Shown here in pieces: positions 27,101 through 35,862 of a stretch of DNA of 64,000 nucleotides. The position numbers and the translations under genes were made by a program. Numbering within the stretch: position 1 is the stretch's first letter; each line of letters opens with the position of its first letter. The notes under the pieces were generated by a model. The model saw only the letters and a list, made by a program, of their open reading frames with translations. It ran no database searches and was not told the origin of the DNA. Origin of the DNA: Manduca sexta. Taxonomy: Eukaryota; Arthropoda; Insecta; Lepidoptera; Sphingidae. Location of the stretch: NCBI RefSeq assembly GCF_014839805.1, contig NC_051126.1, forward strand, positions 6,890,609 through 6,954,608, given 5' to 3'.

Positions 27101-27823
27101 ACGCAGAGAGGAGAGATATTATGAATCGAACATATCATACTTCAGTGACCAAGAAAGACGTGCCTCACGATATGATTATGAGACTGATTCCAAAAAAGCC
27201 GAAAAGTCCAAAATACGTCAGGAGGAAGCGAGGTTAGAGGCCAGAAGATTTGTCGATAGACGTAGTGAGGGACCATATAGCGAGTCAGACGATCAAAAAT
27301 TCAACGAAGCTTTAAAACAACAAAGGCCGCAGCTCCTTCCTCGTACAAAATTATTGAAGAGAACCGTCGATGAGAATGATCTACCAGAGGAGGGACACAC
27401 TTTTGGGCCATGGTATGATTTGTGGGGTCGGGAAACTGCAGTCTACAAGTAAATGATTAGAGGTGTGTTACGTAGTGTTTAGTTTTATTTTTTATGTATT
27501 TAGGCATTTGGAGATATTGTTGAATTTTATTTTTTGATATTTTTTCTTATTTAAACTTTTCTATTTTAAATTTGATAGCTATAAGTAAACGCTAGTAATT
27601 AATTTATTATAAAAAATTAAAATATGTTGCGGTTCTGCTACTCGAACTCTTACTATATTTTAATAATTCTCAGTCAATAGCCAAACTTGTAAAAATATTT
27701 ACACATTTCCTGTAATCTCTTCGTAATATTTTCTCGTAATTTTCCCGCAGGCCGCAACAATTTGCCACGGTGAAGCTGAGGAAAGCGTTAACAAACGACC
27801 GTTCATCGCCAGCTATCGAGTAA
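12105..27823 (+). CDS. IRSp53: IRSp53/BAIAP2 orthologue (IMD/I-BAR, SH3, WH2), 14 exons, 5' end not found
   Basis: Spliced gene; join 12105-12180, 16721-16813, 19189-19250, 19435-19506, 21474-21611, 21687-21752, 21961-22152, 22966-23185, 24278-24533, 24718-24886, 25053-25271, 25347-25516, 25637-27448, 27751-27823. All introns are GT-AG and the join is 3618 nt in one frame (1205 residues plus stop, numbered from the first visible residue). Residues 1-233 form the IMD (I-BAR) domain, with motifs such as DKFNPGARQ and ERRRYGFVLERQC. The SH3 is at about 332-386 (ALYAY, GW, GWFPLAYTE), and 1183-1205 hold a WH2 motif (LRKALTNDRSSP). From family knowledge, IRSp53 bends plasma membrane and links Rac/Cdc42 signals to actin regulators in filopodia and lamellipodia. 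The SH3 resembles IRSp53 (GDN..LSF..GD, GWQYGE) and MIM/ABBA proteins lack an SH3, so IRSp53 is preferred. The initiator Met exon is missing or upstream. Residues 578-1182 are a long insect-type insertion. Confidence 0.93.
12181..14989. other. IRSp53: IRSp53 intron, no features recognised
   Basis: A GC-richer patch at about 12565-12850 is bounded by AT-rich sequence; its open frames look random. Confidence 0.6.
14990..15140 (-). repeat. GCTTTTGCTCGCGGC-type dispersed repeat
   Basis: Reverse orientation: GAAATTTGGTATGGAGATAG, then CCCGGGAAAATATATAGTGG, ending ACGCGGGCGAAGCCGCGAGC and AAAAGCTAGT at 15140. Intronic in IRSp53. Confidence 0.65.
15433..15740 (+). mobile_element. Retrotransposon-like 3' tail repeat
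   Basis: Shares TGTTGTGTTCCGGTTTGAAG, GCGAGCGCAGTG, TGGGCGGTCGTAT and CAGGCGAACGGCAAGCTCGT with the copy at 55731-55958, ending in an A-rich tail. Open frames here come from the repeat. Intronic in IRSp53. Confidence 0.65.
15742..15975 (+). repeat. CGACGTTTCG dispersed repeat
   Basis: Starts TTATGTTTACGCGAATGTTA, passes GCTCACGGGGACTGAGGTGT and ends ACGTCGGGAGAAAATAATAG with AACCGCGATAAAA, in the arrangement of the other two copies. Adjoins the retrotransposon-like tail at its left. Confidence 0.58.
16040..16245 (-). mobile_element. Possible decayed tRNA-derived SINE
   Basis: The right end GGAGATCGAACTCCTGAACT resembles an inverted B box followed by GCCCGCACACACCACTGAC, as in the heads of tRNA-derived SINEs. 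Body contains a long C/A-rich stretch. Intronic in IRSp53. Confidence 0.35.
16483..16541. repeat. Hairpin, 15-bp arms (14 match)
   Basis: GAAAAGTATGGGACT (16483-16497) and AGTCTCATACTTTTC (16527-16541) pair with one mismatch over a 29-nt loop. Intronic, about 180 bp before IRSp53 exon B. Confidence 0.6.
16721..16813 (+). CDS. IRSp53: IRSp53 exon B: IMD domain
   Basis: Acceptor tgtgtag ends at 16720 and donor gtaact starts at 16814. The phase-1 junction gives Gly-Ala-Ala-Ala-Ala-Ser-Arg-Leu-Tyr, then QAQQGTWGGCADIG. A longer open frame begins at an ATG at 16699, but that ATG is intronic and the frame also runs past the donor. GC content is much higher than in the flanking intron. Confidence 0.92.
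17297..17543 (-). repeat. GCTTTTGCTCGCGGC-type dispersed repeat
   Basis: Reverse orientation: AAATTTGGTATGGAGCAAGT, AAAATATATGGTGGGACTTT, ending GCAAAGCTGCGAGCAAAAGC and TAGT. The left part (CAGATTTGACTGAAATCTGG) contains a short hairpin. The open frame across it is repeat-derived. Confidence 0.62.
17544..19188. other. IRSp53: IRSp53 intron (right part), no features recognised
   Basis: AT-rich, without repeats I recognise. Confidence 0.6.
19189..19250 (+). CDS. IRSp53: IRSp53 exon C: IMD domain
   Basis: This 62-bp exon lies between acceptor attcacag (ends 19188) and donor gtaagt (19251). It continues phase 1 to phase 0 and encodes TALMKVVEVYREIQDQQMNI, the amphipathic helix that aligns with the VHRQIQ segment of vertebrate IRSp53. 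Confidence 0.93.
19435..19506 (+). CDS. IRSp53: IRSp53 exon D: IMD domain
   Basis: A 72-bp exon, phase 0 to 0, with acceptor tttcag ending at 19434 and donor gtcagt at 19507. It encodes 24 residues starting LKAFYVDLLVPLETNLEKD, which matches the insect I-BAR helix. The intron before it is only 184 bp. Confidence 0.93.
20694..20721. repeat. Tight hairpin, 11-bp arms (10 match)
   Basis: CTACACTGCAC and GTGTAGTGTAG flank a 6-nt loop TTTATT. Intronic in IRSp53. Confidence 0.6.
20835..20955. repeat. Dispersed repeat fragment (TTTCTTGCCCGTTCTTC)
   Basis: GAGTTTCTTGCCCGTTCTTC, then GAGAACTGCTTTCCGAACTG and GTCGTAG: the type of sequence often found in 3' tails of lepidopteran elements (recalled, not searched). 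In the intron between IRSp53 exons D and E. Confidence 0.4.
21474..21611 (+). CDS. IRSp53: IRSp53 exon E: basic helix of IMD domain
   Basis: A 46-codon exon, phase 0 to 0. It starts SEQKRFLQQHKLRSESY and contains the cluster IKKQRKKKTN. Basic residues in this helix are known in the I-BAR family to bind acidic phospholipids and actin. Donor gtatgg follows at 21612. Confidence 0.94.
21687..21752 (+). CDS. IRSp53: IRSp53 exon F: IMD domain
   Basis: A 22-codon exon, phase 0 to 0, after a 75-bp intron. Acceptor tttcag ends at 21686 and donor gtaagt starts at 21753. It encodes NMQILEEEKTKLDAFCEQSL plus KN, a charged helix leading into the ERRR segment of the next exon. Confidence 0.94.
21961..22152 (+). 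CDS. IRSp53: IRSp53 exon G: last helix of IMD domain
   Basis: A 64-codon exon, phase 0 to 0. Acceptor ctccag ends at 21960 and donor gtaatt starts at 22153. It begins AMTQERRRYGFVLERQC and continues SLAKHWLAYHTAG, aligning with the TEERRRFCFLVEKQC block of vertebrate IRSp53. It is GC-rich relative to flanking introns. Confidence 0.95.
22153..22965. other. IRSp53: IRSp53 intron, no features recognised
   Basis: The open frame at 22305-22574 has low-complexity AT-rich codons and no splice context. Confidence 0.6.
22966..23185 (+). CDS. IRSp53: IRSp53 exon H: linker between IMD and SH3
   Basis: A 220-bp exon, phase 0 to 1, with acceptor cttatag ending at 22965 and donor gtaagt at 23186. It encodes a Ser/Asp-rich linker with WTDEDVYASPRAGDDDD, LRKTRSVDAS and RAKSDFNLQ. 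The basic-Ser motifs (RKTRS, RAKS) could be kinase or 14-3-3 sites; this is inference. Open frames on the other strand and in the other + frames here are shadows. Confidence 0.9.
23186..24277. other. IRSp53: IRSp53 intron, no features recognised
   Basis: AT-rich; ends in a pyrimidine-rich tract before the SH3 exon. Confidence 0.6.
24278..24533 (+). CDS. IRSp53: IRSp53 exon I: SH3 domain
   Basis: Acceptor ttcacag ends at 24277 and donor gtaagt starts at 24534. Joined in phase 1, the frame reads a Thr/Pro-rich lead (residues 307-331) and a complete SH3 at about 332-386: ALYAY, AGDNQLSFQQGDVLALL, KGWQYGE, GWFPLAYTEP. The ALYDY-like, Trp and Pro-x-x-Tyr ligand-groove residues are present; the usual Asp of ALYDY is Ala. 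In IRSp53 the SH3 recruits Pro-rich partners such as WAVE2, Mena and Eps8 (family knowledge). Confidence 0.94.
24718..24886 (+). CDS. IRSp53: IRSp53 exon J: Pro/His-rich linker
   Basis: A 169-bp exon, phase 2 to 0. Acceptor tttgtag ends at 24717. It contains APPPAPVAHAQTTPSTP, then HAHAHPP and TAHHVTK. The donor aag|gttatt at 24887 is weak but is the only choice that keeps the frame into the next exon. Other frames are open because of the GC-rich sequence. Confidence 0.82.
25053..25271 (+). CDS. IRSp53: IRSp53 exon K: Ser/Thr/Pro-rich linker
   Basis: A 73-codon exon, phase 0 to 0, with acceptor tcttacag ending at 25052 and donor gtgcga at 25272. It encodes low-complexity sequence with GSPGLPPTLPAPSPS and SFGPQTLPMRSQ. 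The open frame starting at an ATG at 25060 is a different frame and is not the protein. Confidence 0.85.
25347..25516 (+). CDS. IRSp53: IRSp53 exon L: linker with acidic tail
   Basis: A 170-bp exon, phase 0 to 2, with acceptor tttttag ending at 25346 and donor gtatta at 25517. It encodes HSSNDSGFSNEPPPQPDVDY followed by SDEEAQRLRVPI. The ATG at its first base is an internal Met, not a start. The following intron is only 120 bp. Confidence 0.88.
25637..27448 (+). CDS. IRSp53: IRSp53 exon M: very long charged exon
   Basis: Acceptor tttatag ends at 25636. The exon runs 1812 bp to the donor aa|gtaaat at 27449, or reads on to TAA at 27450-27452 if unspliced. It encodes about 604 residues rich in Lys, Glu, Arg, Asn and Gln, probably mostly disordered. 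Two tryptophan-bearing segments stand out: TKSFWKFGRTTAEEIMEGMS with LWQHRD following (about 635-660), and FGPWYDLWGRETAV at about 1167-1180. Their composition suggests conserved short motifs or binding sites; function unknown. Vertebrate IRSp53 has no such long exon. Antisense open frames here are shadows. Confidence 0.92.
27751..27823 (+). CDS. IRSp53: IRSp53 exon N: C-terminal WH2 motif
   Basis: Acceptor ttcccgcag ends at 27750. Spliced to 27448 it restores the Lys codon and reads PQQFATVKLRKALTNDRSSP then AIE and stop TAA at 27821-27823. The LRK..TNDRS core is the WH2-like actin-binding motif at the C-terminus of IRSp53/MIM family members. The exon is too short to show up as an open reading frame. 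Confidence 0.92.
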
Positions 27824-27987
27824 TGTTTTATATACGTATATTGATTATAATTATTTTGTTAATTAATATTAAATGTAAATTAGAAATACCATGTATTTTG
27901 TACAGTTAAATATTCATAGTTTAACAAAAAATATATCACAATTTTTACAATAATCCAAAATTGCAGTTTTATTTACGTATTTACTAA

Positions 27988-27993
27988 AATAAA
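27988..27993 (+). terminator. Candidate poly(A) signal of IRSp53
   Basis: AATAAA about 165 bp after the stop of the last exon. An ATTAAA variant at 27868-27873 is a closer alternative. I see no AATAAA between the unspliced stop (27452) and the last exon. Confidence 0.45.
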
Positions 27994-27999
27994 CTACAT

Positions 28000-29034
28000 A
28001 GTTATAAACACTCAAATACGTGTGCTATTGATAATCCAAAAAAACACATACTACTTACAAGCAATATTAAATACCTCTGTTATACACACCAATTTTTTTT
28101 CACTTAACGTAAATTTTACCGATACAAGAATATTGGAAAAATTCGATACATTCTAAAAGTACACAAACAAGTCGACGGTGTCAAAGGGAGAAGAAAAATC
28201 AACGTCAATTGGCCCCGCGACAATGGAAGATGATTTATTGTGTTTCCGCCGCTGGGGCTTTCGCCGGAAATGACGGCCACGACTAGAAATATTCCTTGCG
28301 ATACGTTACATTTCTTGGCCCTCCTCGATGCCCATCAATTATACACATAGTTTTTTCGAAATATTGCTTTGGAAAAGTTTGAGGTGCTCGAAGTATTTTT
28401 TGTATTTTTAAAGACCTACGTACCCTACTTTAAATGTGATTTTTAGTATTCAACCTTATCATAAATTAAACCAAATGATATTCTTTCAATGCTAAAAAAA
28501 AACAAATTAAATTAAGCAAGTACTTAGCAAAGCTGCATTCATAATAGTTCATAAAAAATAACTCTAATCAAGCGAACACATTATATATAATTCCTATGAG
28601 CACTGTACTGGCAAAAGTAAATTGTACATATATCATAAAAAATGCTAATTTATTAAAAAAAAAAATCTCTCAACACTAAACACCATATAAATCATATGAT
28701 CACTACACATTACCAAACAAGTCTACCCATTTATACTTTTATCCATAAAATCTGTACACTGCGCCAAGAAAATACACACGTATGCCAACGGCAAAGGCCC
28801 CTGTACCGTCTTTTACCTTTTATAAATGTGGTACGGTTGACATGGCGGCGTAGAGTTGCGATTTTATACCCTGCAGGAAGTCTTTAGGACCTTAGGCGGG
28901 CGCTACTTTGTTATAATGAACCCTGCTTAAAAGCACGTAAAAGCTTTTGTTCTATGCTCTGTCTGAAAGAAAGTTAAGGTTTTGGCTTTAAAAAACAACA
29001 TTGATATTTAAACAAAAATTGTACAGGATCATTT
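28000..29034. other. Intergenic DNA after IRSp53
   Basis: A GC-richer block at about 28170-28330 stands out but has no long frame; unexplained. Otherwise AT-rich. Confidence 0.45.
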
Positions 29035-29245
29035 TGACTTTGCGTTAATAAATGAACCCATCTTTACCTGTGCTAACATTGTGCCAAGAATAATCCATGA
29101 ATAACAAATATTTTTACCAAACATCTCAGTTATGCTTTTCTGATTTTTTGATCATTTTGTAATTTAGTAAAACTGAAAGTGTGATGTTGCCGCTGCGACA
29201 AAATCCCTTAGAATAATAGTAGCGGCAGTAGGGCGTCCAAAATTA
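29035..29245. repeat. Dispersed ~220-bp repeat, copy 1 of 3
   Basis: Shares CATTTTGACTTTGCGTTAAT, GCTAACATTGTGCCAAGAAT, ACTGAAAGTGTGATGTTGCC and the 'TGCGACAAAATCCCTTAGA' block with 46170-46390 and 61645-61880. No coding frame and no terminal repeats noticed. Confidence 0.62.
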
Positions 29246-30077
29246 AATATGTTATTATTTCCATCAAAACTTACACCTTTTAATTTTACATCTACGTTTC
29301 GAATAACTTGTGATAATAACTATAGGTGTGGTTTTATTTTGTAATGCAATACCTATTAAAATGATCCTGTACATACGCTCTTGAAAAATCTAGAAAATTC
29401 TGTAATCCAAACCAAAAAATTCTGACAAAATATAACAATCCGATTGTAAAATGAACAATTGTTATGTTAAATAGTGACCATTAAGATCGCTAATGGCCAA
29501 CGACAATAATGGTTTTAAATAAAAAGCGCCTACATTTTTGGAAAGGACAGCGTTCACTGCAGTGGTCCTATACATTAAATAACAATAGCATTCCATCCAC
29601 CATCGCAAAGGCAGTAAGTAGGTACTGAATTTATAAATTCAACTGTTCAATAGAGTTTTCACCTATATTCGAGGTTGTAATAAAATGGTAGAAAATACTC
29701 TTGAGAATACCTAGCCTAATCTATCAAAACAGAATTTATAGCGAAATATTGTATTTATATTTCGTCTTGACAATATGACTGATGAATTATTTTATGCATA
29801 CTATAAATGATAGCTTAATACAAAAAGTAACCTTTTATTGGTAATAATCTACACTGAATGTTACTAATTACTAATTACGGCGAGTTTTAAAGATAGCCAA
29901 GAATTTATTACAATTTCTTTACTTTTCCTTTGCATCATTGGGCGGCTAAGTTTCTGCACTAAGGGTGCTGGTAAATACAGAGTAGTCTAACGGCGAAGTG
30001 ACATTTGATATAGGCTCCATGGTTTGTACAAAATTAGTCCAACACCGACTAATTACGTCATTGCTTTCCTCAAATAA

Positions 30078-30215
30078 AGCGGCGATAGCCTAGTTGGGAG
30101 TAGAACGGACTGGCGAGACGAATGTCGGCAGGTTCAAACCGAGGACACGCACCTCTGACTTTTCTAAAAACGTTATGTGTATATTGTAAATCGTTCGCTT
30201 TAACGGTCAAGTCAA
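30078..30215 (+). mobile_element. SINE family II, 5' (tRNA-like) half
   Basis: Begins GCGGCGATAGCCTAGTTGGG (A box) and carries GCAGGTTCAAACCGAGG (B box) at about 30130. It continues CGCACCTCTGACTTTTCTAA. Orientation is opposite to the copies at 11.7 and 35.6 kb. The tRNA-like part is not a working tRNA. Confidence 0.68.
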
Positions 30216-33200
30216 GGAAAACATCCAGAATATTTATTTTAAACCATAACTATGACAAACAAATAGCGAAAATTTTCAAGCCGGTTCCACATAAAAATCA
30301 ATTTGTAGTGCAAATCGAGCGAACAGACCAATGCTTTCCAAGTCATCGACTCCCTTAAGCGCCTTGGCCTGGAAAAATCTACAGTTCTCGGCAAAAATAT
30401 ATACAGCGATTTATAACTGCATTGTTATTGTGCACGAGCCAACATGGCATCGCCTCAGAATATCATAATATCATGCCTTATCCTCGAGGGAATGCGAGGT
30501 GAGATGTTTGCGCTAATTATGAAAATAAGCTGTGACGCGTAATTTATATGGTTTATTTTAATATGAAGCGATATACAAATAAGGTTTAATATATAAAGTT
30601 AGTTTTAATAGACATTATGAAAACAATATTGATTATGTTTCGCTTATAACATAATGGATTGCAAATCAGTTCGACCAACTGTGGACTACCTTTGTTAGTT
30701 TATAGACTCGAATTTATATGTTTCAGTAAATCGCTACATGAATTTATATTGACTAAAATCATCTTGCAAAATACATAAAAAAAGTACATGATAGGTAACA
30801 ATTTGGTAGAACCGCTCTATCCTTAACCCGTTCTTAAATAGACCGATTTCTTCTTGAATTGTCAATCTTTTCCTTAATAATTATGGGCATACATTCTCCA
30901 TCATCCTTCCACCATTGTAATGCTTTGAACGGTCACGACTCCCATCAATTGACCCACTTAGGTTCGTTAACATTATTCTGCAACAAAACGTTTAAAAATA
31001 TAAAAAAAAGAATTACCGATCATAAAATATGGGCAGACAAACTCAAAGGAATACAAGAAACAGTCACAGAATAAAAACCATATCGTTAGATATTCTGAAA
31101 TTATCTCCGCTTTGTCCCGAAACCTCGTCTATATTCAAATTTAAAACGGAGAATTTTGGTACATAGCTTTAGCCCCCGCTACGCTATACGTAATCCGTAT
31201 GATAAGCGAACGGGGCAATTTGGCACCAGCACCAGGCCTCTATCACATTTCGATGCCAACCCACAGACCTCGGCGTAGCACACCGCTATTTTAGGTTCGT
31301 ACGCCTAATTTATGTTATGTGGCAACAAAAGTCACGCTTGCTAGCCAGTAAAATCATTTTGTCAACACTTCATCCCTCCAAATAGAGCACTGATCATGAG
31401 GATATTGCCATTGTGCGTATTATACTTGATACTAATAGTATTATAAGTAGGAAAATATGAAGATGTTTGTATCTTTGTTACGGCTGTGCCACGAAGATGC
31501 TGCCCGAATGGCACCGCGAGCGGATTTGTTTTGTTATCGGCGATGAGTGAGGAATACGGGGGAATGGGAAGTATGCTTGACACAAAGCAGTGCGGATATT
31601 ATAACCGCACCGCTTGCCGCACCGCTTACCGCGCCGCTCGCCGCTTAGTCCGTATTTGTCGCGGAGCTCTTAGAGGTTGTCGCAAAAATCGCTGTCTAAA
31701 AATAATAAACCATACAGAAATGATTCAAGAAAAACACAGATAAAATAAGTCCTGAATTTACACGCAAGCTACTTGTCATACCGGAAAAGGGCCATTTTAA
31801 ACTCTCTTAGATCAGTTAATACAGATATCCTATAAGTATTATTCATCGTGAGACTAATTATAATCAATTTCCAAAGCGCTCCAACACTTTTTAAACTATT
31901 AGTTATAACTTCATAGTACTAAATTGAGAACGCGTTTAGGTTTTAAAAGCGGGCATAGTTGAAATATTAAATGTTTAAATACCCTATAGGTACTTGTATA
32001 ATATTCTGTAATTTAAAAACTACGAAGCTTACGTTACGAAGATGAGTCGAAGTGATACATAAGAAAGCCTAGTTAATATTACGATTTCCGAGAAAACCGT
32101 CGAACCTTGTATGTAAGACAAACTCATTTTACTTGTGTAAACAGCGCGTGCCTTCAGCTCTTATATTTCAACACGTCACGCAATGTTTGACTCACATAAA
32201 CTTATCGGTTCAGTTTAGCTCCGAAATCGCTGGTGAAACAAAAATTTTGTGACTGTCAGTAAAGGCAAAATGTTGGGTCTCGTACAGCCCACAATAGATC
32301 AATGCCAAAGATAGATATTGACATATTTGCATACGTTTTCTTATGTCATATTTCATCCTCACAAAGGTTTTAGTTCATCACACAATAGACAAACAGCCTA
32401 CAAAAGCTTTTGCAGTATACATAAAGTTTTGCCGACAAATAACTGTTCATAAGACGTACGATCCCATTTTTATGAGTAATCTGCAGAATATTCACTTTAA
32501 TACGCATGGAAGTTAATGCGTCTAGACTTGTGAAAAAGTGTACACTTGCAATTGACGTTCCCACTTTATGGCGGCTCCGTTTATTATTGTCCCACTTGTG
32601 CCCGAGCCAAGTACGGTGCTTCCGAGCCAAAGAGATTCGCACTGAATGGGTAACCCTAATTCACATACATAAGCTGAGCTATAACTTGGCTATGACTCCT
32701 TAATTAAACGTTCAAACTGTACTAATATTGTATATTTTTGCTTTATTTCGTAGATGTTATAAAAACTATCTTTAATAACATTAAACTTTAGCAGCGAAGT
32801 AAAATCATAGCAAAAAATCGTGACGTAAAAGACGTGCAAACTTCGTTTTAAACTCACGGATAAATTCCGTGACAAATAATATCCTCCGATAGCATATAAA
32901 AACGATCTCTCCGTAGTGTGGCCCTTCTTGAAAACTGATACATATTGCATTAGCTGCCGTCTCGGCCGACTTTAATCCCCTACACATTGTTTTAGCAACC
33001 TTTCGGCGAGATTTCCCCGCCCGAAGGTGAAAATCTTCGGTAAAGTTTAAAAGAGCGATAAACCTTATGAAATATAACTTCAAAATCGGGTGAGGTCAAA
33101 GTGTTAAAGTAATATTTATGTTTGCCAACTTTTTTTCCGCGATTGTATGTTTGTGAAAAAATATTATTAATGGAAAGTTATGCAGTATACCAAATTTAAA

Positions 33201-35571
33201 ATATTTAGCGACAAATTCCAAAAGCAGCAGAATATATAATGTAGTACATTATATCTACATAAAAATAAGTCCCAAATTATAATATAGAACAAAGTTTAAG
33301 TTAAATGAATTCGAAAAAAGAGTATAAAAGAATTTCAAAAAGTTGAAGCGTCAGAACAGGTGAATCAAGTAAGGCAATGCATTATGCGGGGAAGGAGCAA
33401 GACAGACAACCGCTCTCGGTGTGTTTACACTCGGAAAGTAAATGTCAATAAAGTACAAAAGCTTGCTCGAGGGAGAATATGTCCCTGCTTTGAGCACCCG
33501 TTGTTTCTCTATAGAGTAGTGCAAAAATGTTCAATGAAAATTAGCCAACTGGCCCGATATATCCCTTTATTACGCTTCTTTGGTCCATGATTAGATTAAA
33601 TAGGCGAATAGGGTTGTAATAGAATTGAAAATTTATAGAATTTATTTTGACATTGAAACTAAAAACACTAAGTGAATTAAGGACCCCATTTTAAGCGATC
33701 AGAAAATATTTTGAATGGCATTCATGTAATTTACACCGATTAATTATGGGAGAATACAATAAATTAACAAGTTACCAACAAACCCTTTGTGGAATGTATA
33801 TTAATGAAGATTGATTGCCCTATTTTTGAATAAAAAATCATCTTTTATATTAAAATATGTAAATTAAACTATTTAGGGATTATAATTTGTACAGACCCCG
33901 GCTAATTTTATAAAATCAACGCTTACAAATAAGAAATCTAAATCTATGAACAATATCTATATATCACTTATGTACGCGTGGTGATACGCCTTGACCAATC
34001 GCATATTTATGACAAAAACAGAATAATTCTTGAATGCCGATAAGTTGTTTCAGAGTTCAGACTTTAGCCATTGAGTGCTATTCTTATGTTTACGTACATA
34101 CATATTCTATTAACTTTCCGTTGAAAGGATTGAAGTTTCCGCCATTTGTATGGTATTTTCAAGTGATCGAAGTTTATTGAAGTTTTTATATCCAGTTACA
34201 AAGGTGCAAAGTTTGGAAAACCAAGAGATATACACGGTTCCTTTATTTTGCCACATTTAAGGGACTTTTTACCGTACTTTATTCAAAGACATGCTGAGTT
34301 TGGTTTACTTTTCTTTAACTTTATGTTACCTAAAGTAATATAGGAGAAAAATCTATTTTCTGTGCCAAGACGGTCGATAAAATAATACAATCGTTACGTT
34401 CGCTTCGTTGTATAGATATCAAATATAAATGTCTATGCGTTAGTACTAAAATTTTATTATTTTAGTTGTTAACGTTAACCTAATTTGGATTCTAATCTTT
34501 TGCTATTTTGGTTTATTTTACTTATAAAAGTTTGAAATAGGGCAAGTGGTTAATCTAAAATTAAGTGATGATCAACATTGCGCTATTTCTTACAATTAAT
34601 GCTAAATAACATATATTAAATACTTGCATATGTCACTAACATTAAACCCTACAACCTACATGATTTTAAGCCCCTTAAAGTTCAACATAGAACTCATCTT
34701 TCAAGCTTACAAGTCTAAAGGAGAGTGGGGCGTAAATTAGCGTTAGTAATGGGTCTGTAGTAAAACGGATGTCTCGGGTACGATTGCAAAGCACGCACTT
34801 TTTGCTTTATAATATCTAACTCTTGTACCTCTAACCTATCTATCTAACCTTTCCTTTGTTATAAAGAAATATATCACTATTCATCATGCGATCCATAAAG
34901 TTATAACTTCTATAGTTTCGACGATATAAGAATTTAACAAACCGTATAAACCGTTTGATAAACAAATTATTTAATCCCTCTCCAGGCCACAGATACTTTT
35001 ATCGAGCTGATATAAATAGCTTATACTAGGGTAGTTTTGTTACCCTCTTATTCATAGACGTTTTTTATCTAAGGACAGAGTATTCCTGTTAACAAGTCTG
35101 TTTCTCAACTTTGTTTATCTGACAGCGTGCTGTTGGTTCAGCTTTTTTGTTCTGACAGCCAATTAGATTCAAGTTGTATCTCAATATTAGCTAATCGTAA
35201 CGGCCCTATGTCTACGCACTGCGAGGGCTGCCATGCCGTCAGCAATGAGAAACAGATTTGTTATCGCAGCAAAGATAGAGCTTAGATAAAAAGCGTCTAT
35301 GAATAATGGGGTAAGTCTATAGCAATCTAAATGCGTCTATTTGTTATAACAAGCAAGGTTGAGAAGTGTGTTGGAGTTGTCGTGAAATGAATAAGCGCAA
35401 ACTTTGTTACAACCCGTCTAAGTGTTATTGTTAAAGTTTGTTGCAAGTGTATTGATATGTGTGTTTGCGTGAAATACGAATATGTTTGCGACAAACTCTG
35501 CATGATAACTAAGAATTTATCAATAAAACAATTTTAAAAGTAATTATAGAAAGCAGTTTGTTTGTCTTAAT
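30216..35571. other. Intergenic DNA, little recognised
   Basis: Apart from the short GC tandem at 31604-31645, I see no exon, RNA gene or clear repeat. Short frames on both strands are consistent with chance. Confidence 0.45.
31604..31645. repeat. Short GC tandem (CCGCACCGCTT-like)
   Basis: Four diverged units of about 10 bp: CCGCACCGCTTGCCGCACCG and onward. An isolated GC-rich spot at about 31.5-31.66 kb that keeps an 85-codon frame open by composition. Confidence 0.5.
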
Positions 35572-35862
35572 ATAATATCAGCCCTATATACTGTTCCACT
35601 GCTGTGCACGGGCCTCTTCTACGAGAGAGATAAGGCTTTATTCTACCACGCTGTCCTAGTTCGGATTGGTAGATTTTACATACCCTCAAAATTCCTATAG
35701 AAAACTTCTCAGGTATGCAGGTTTCCTCACGATGTTTTTCTTCATTGTTCAATCAAGCGATAATTCACAAAGAATACATACATAATTTTAGAAAAGTCAG
35801 AGGTGTGTGCCCTTGGGATTTGAACCTGCGGACATTCGTGTTGGCAGTCCGTTCTATTAATT
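35572..35862 (-). mobile_element. SINE family II copy
   Basis: Plus strand reads TATATACTGTTCCACTGCTG, CACGGGCCTCTTCTACGAGA, CAAGCGATAATTCACAAAGA and TGGGATTTGAACCTGCGGAC. The tRNA-like head is at the right end. Confidence 0.66.
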
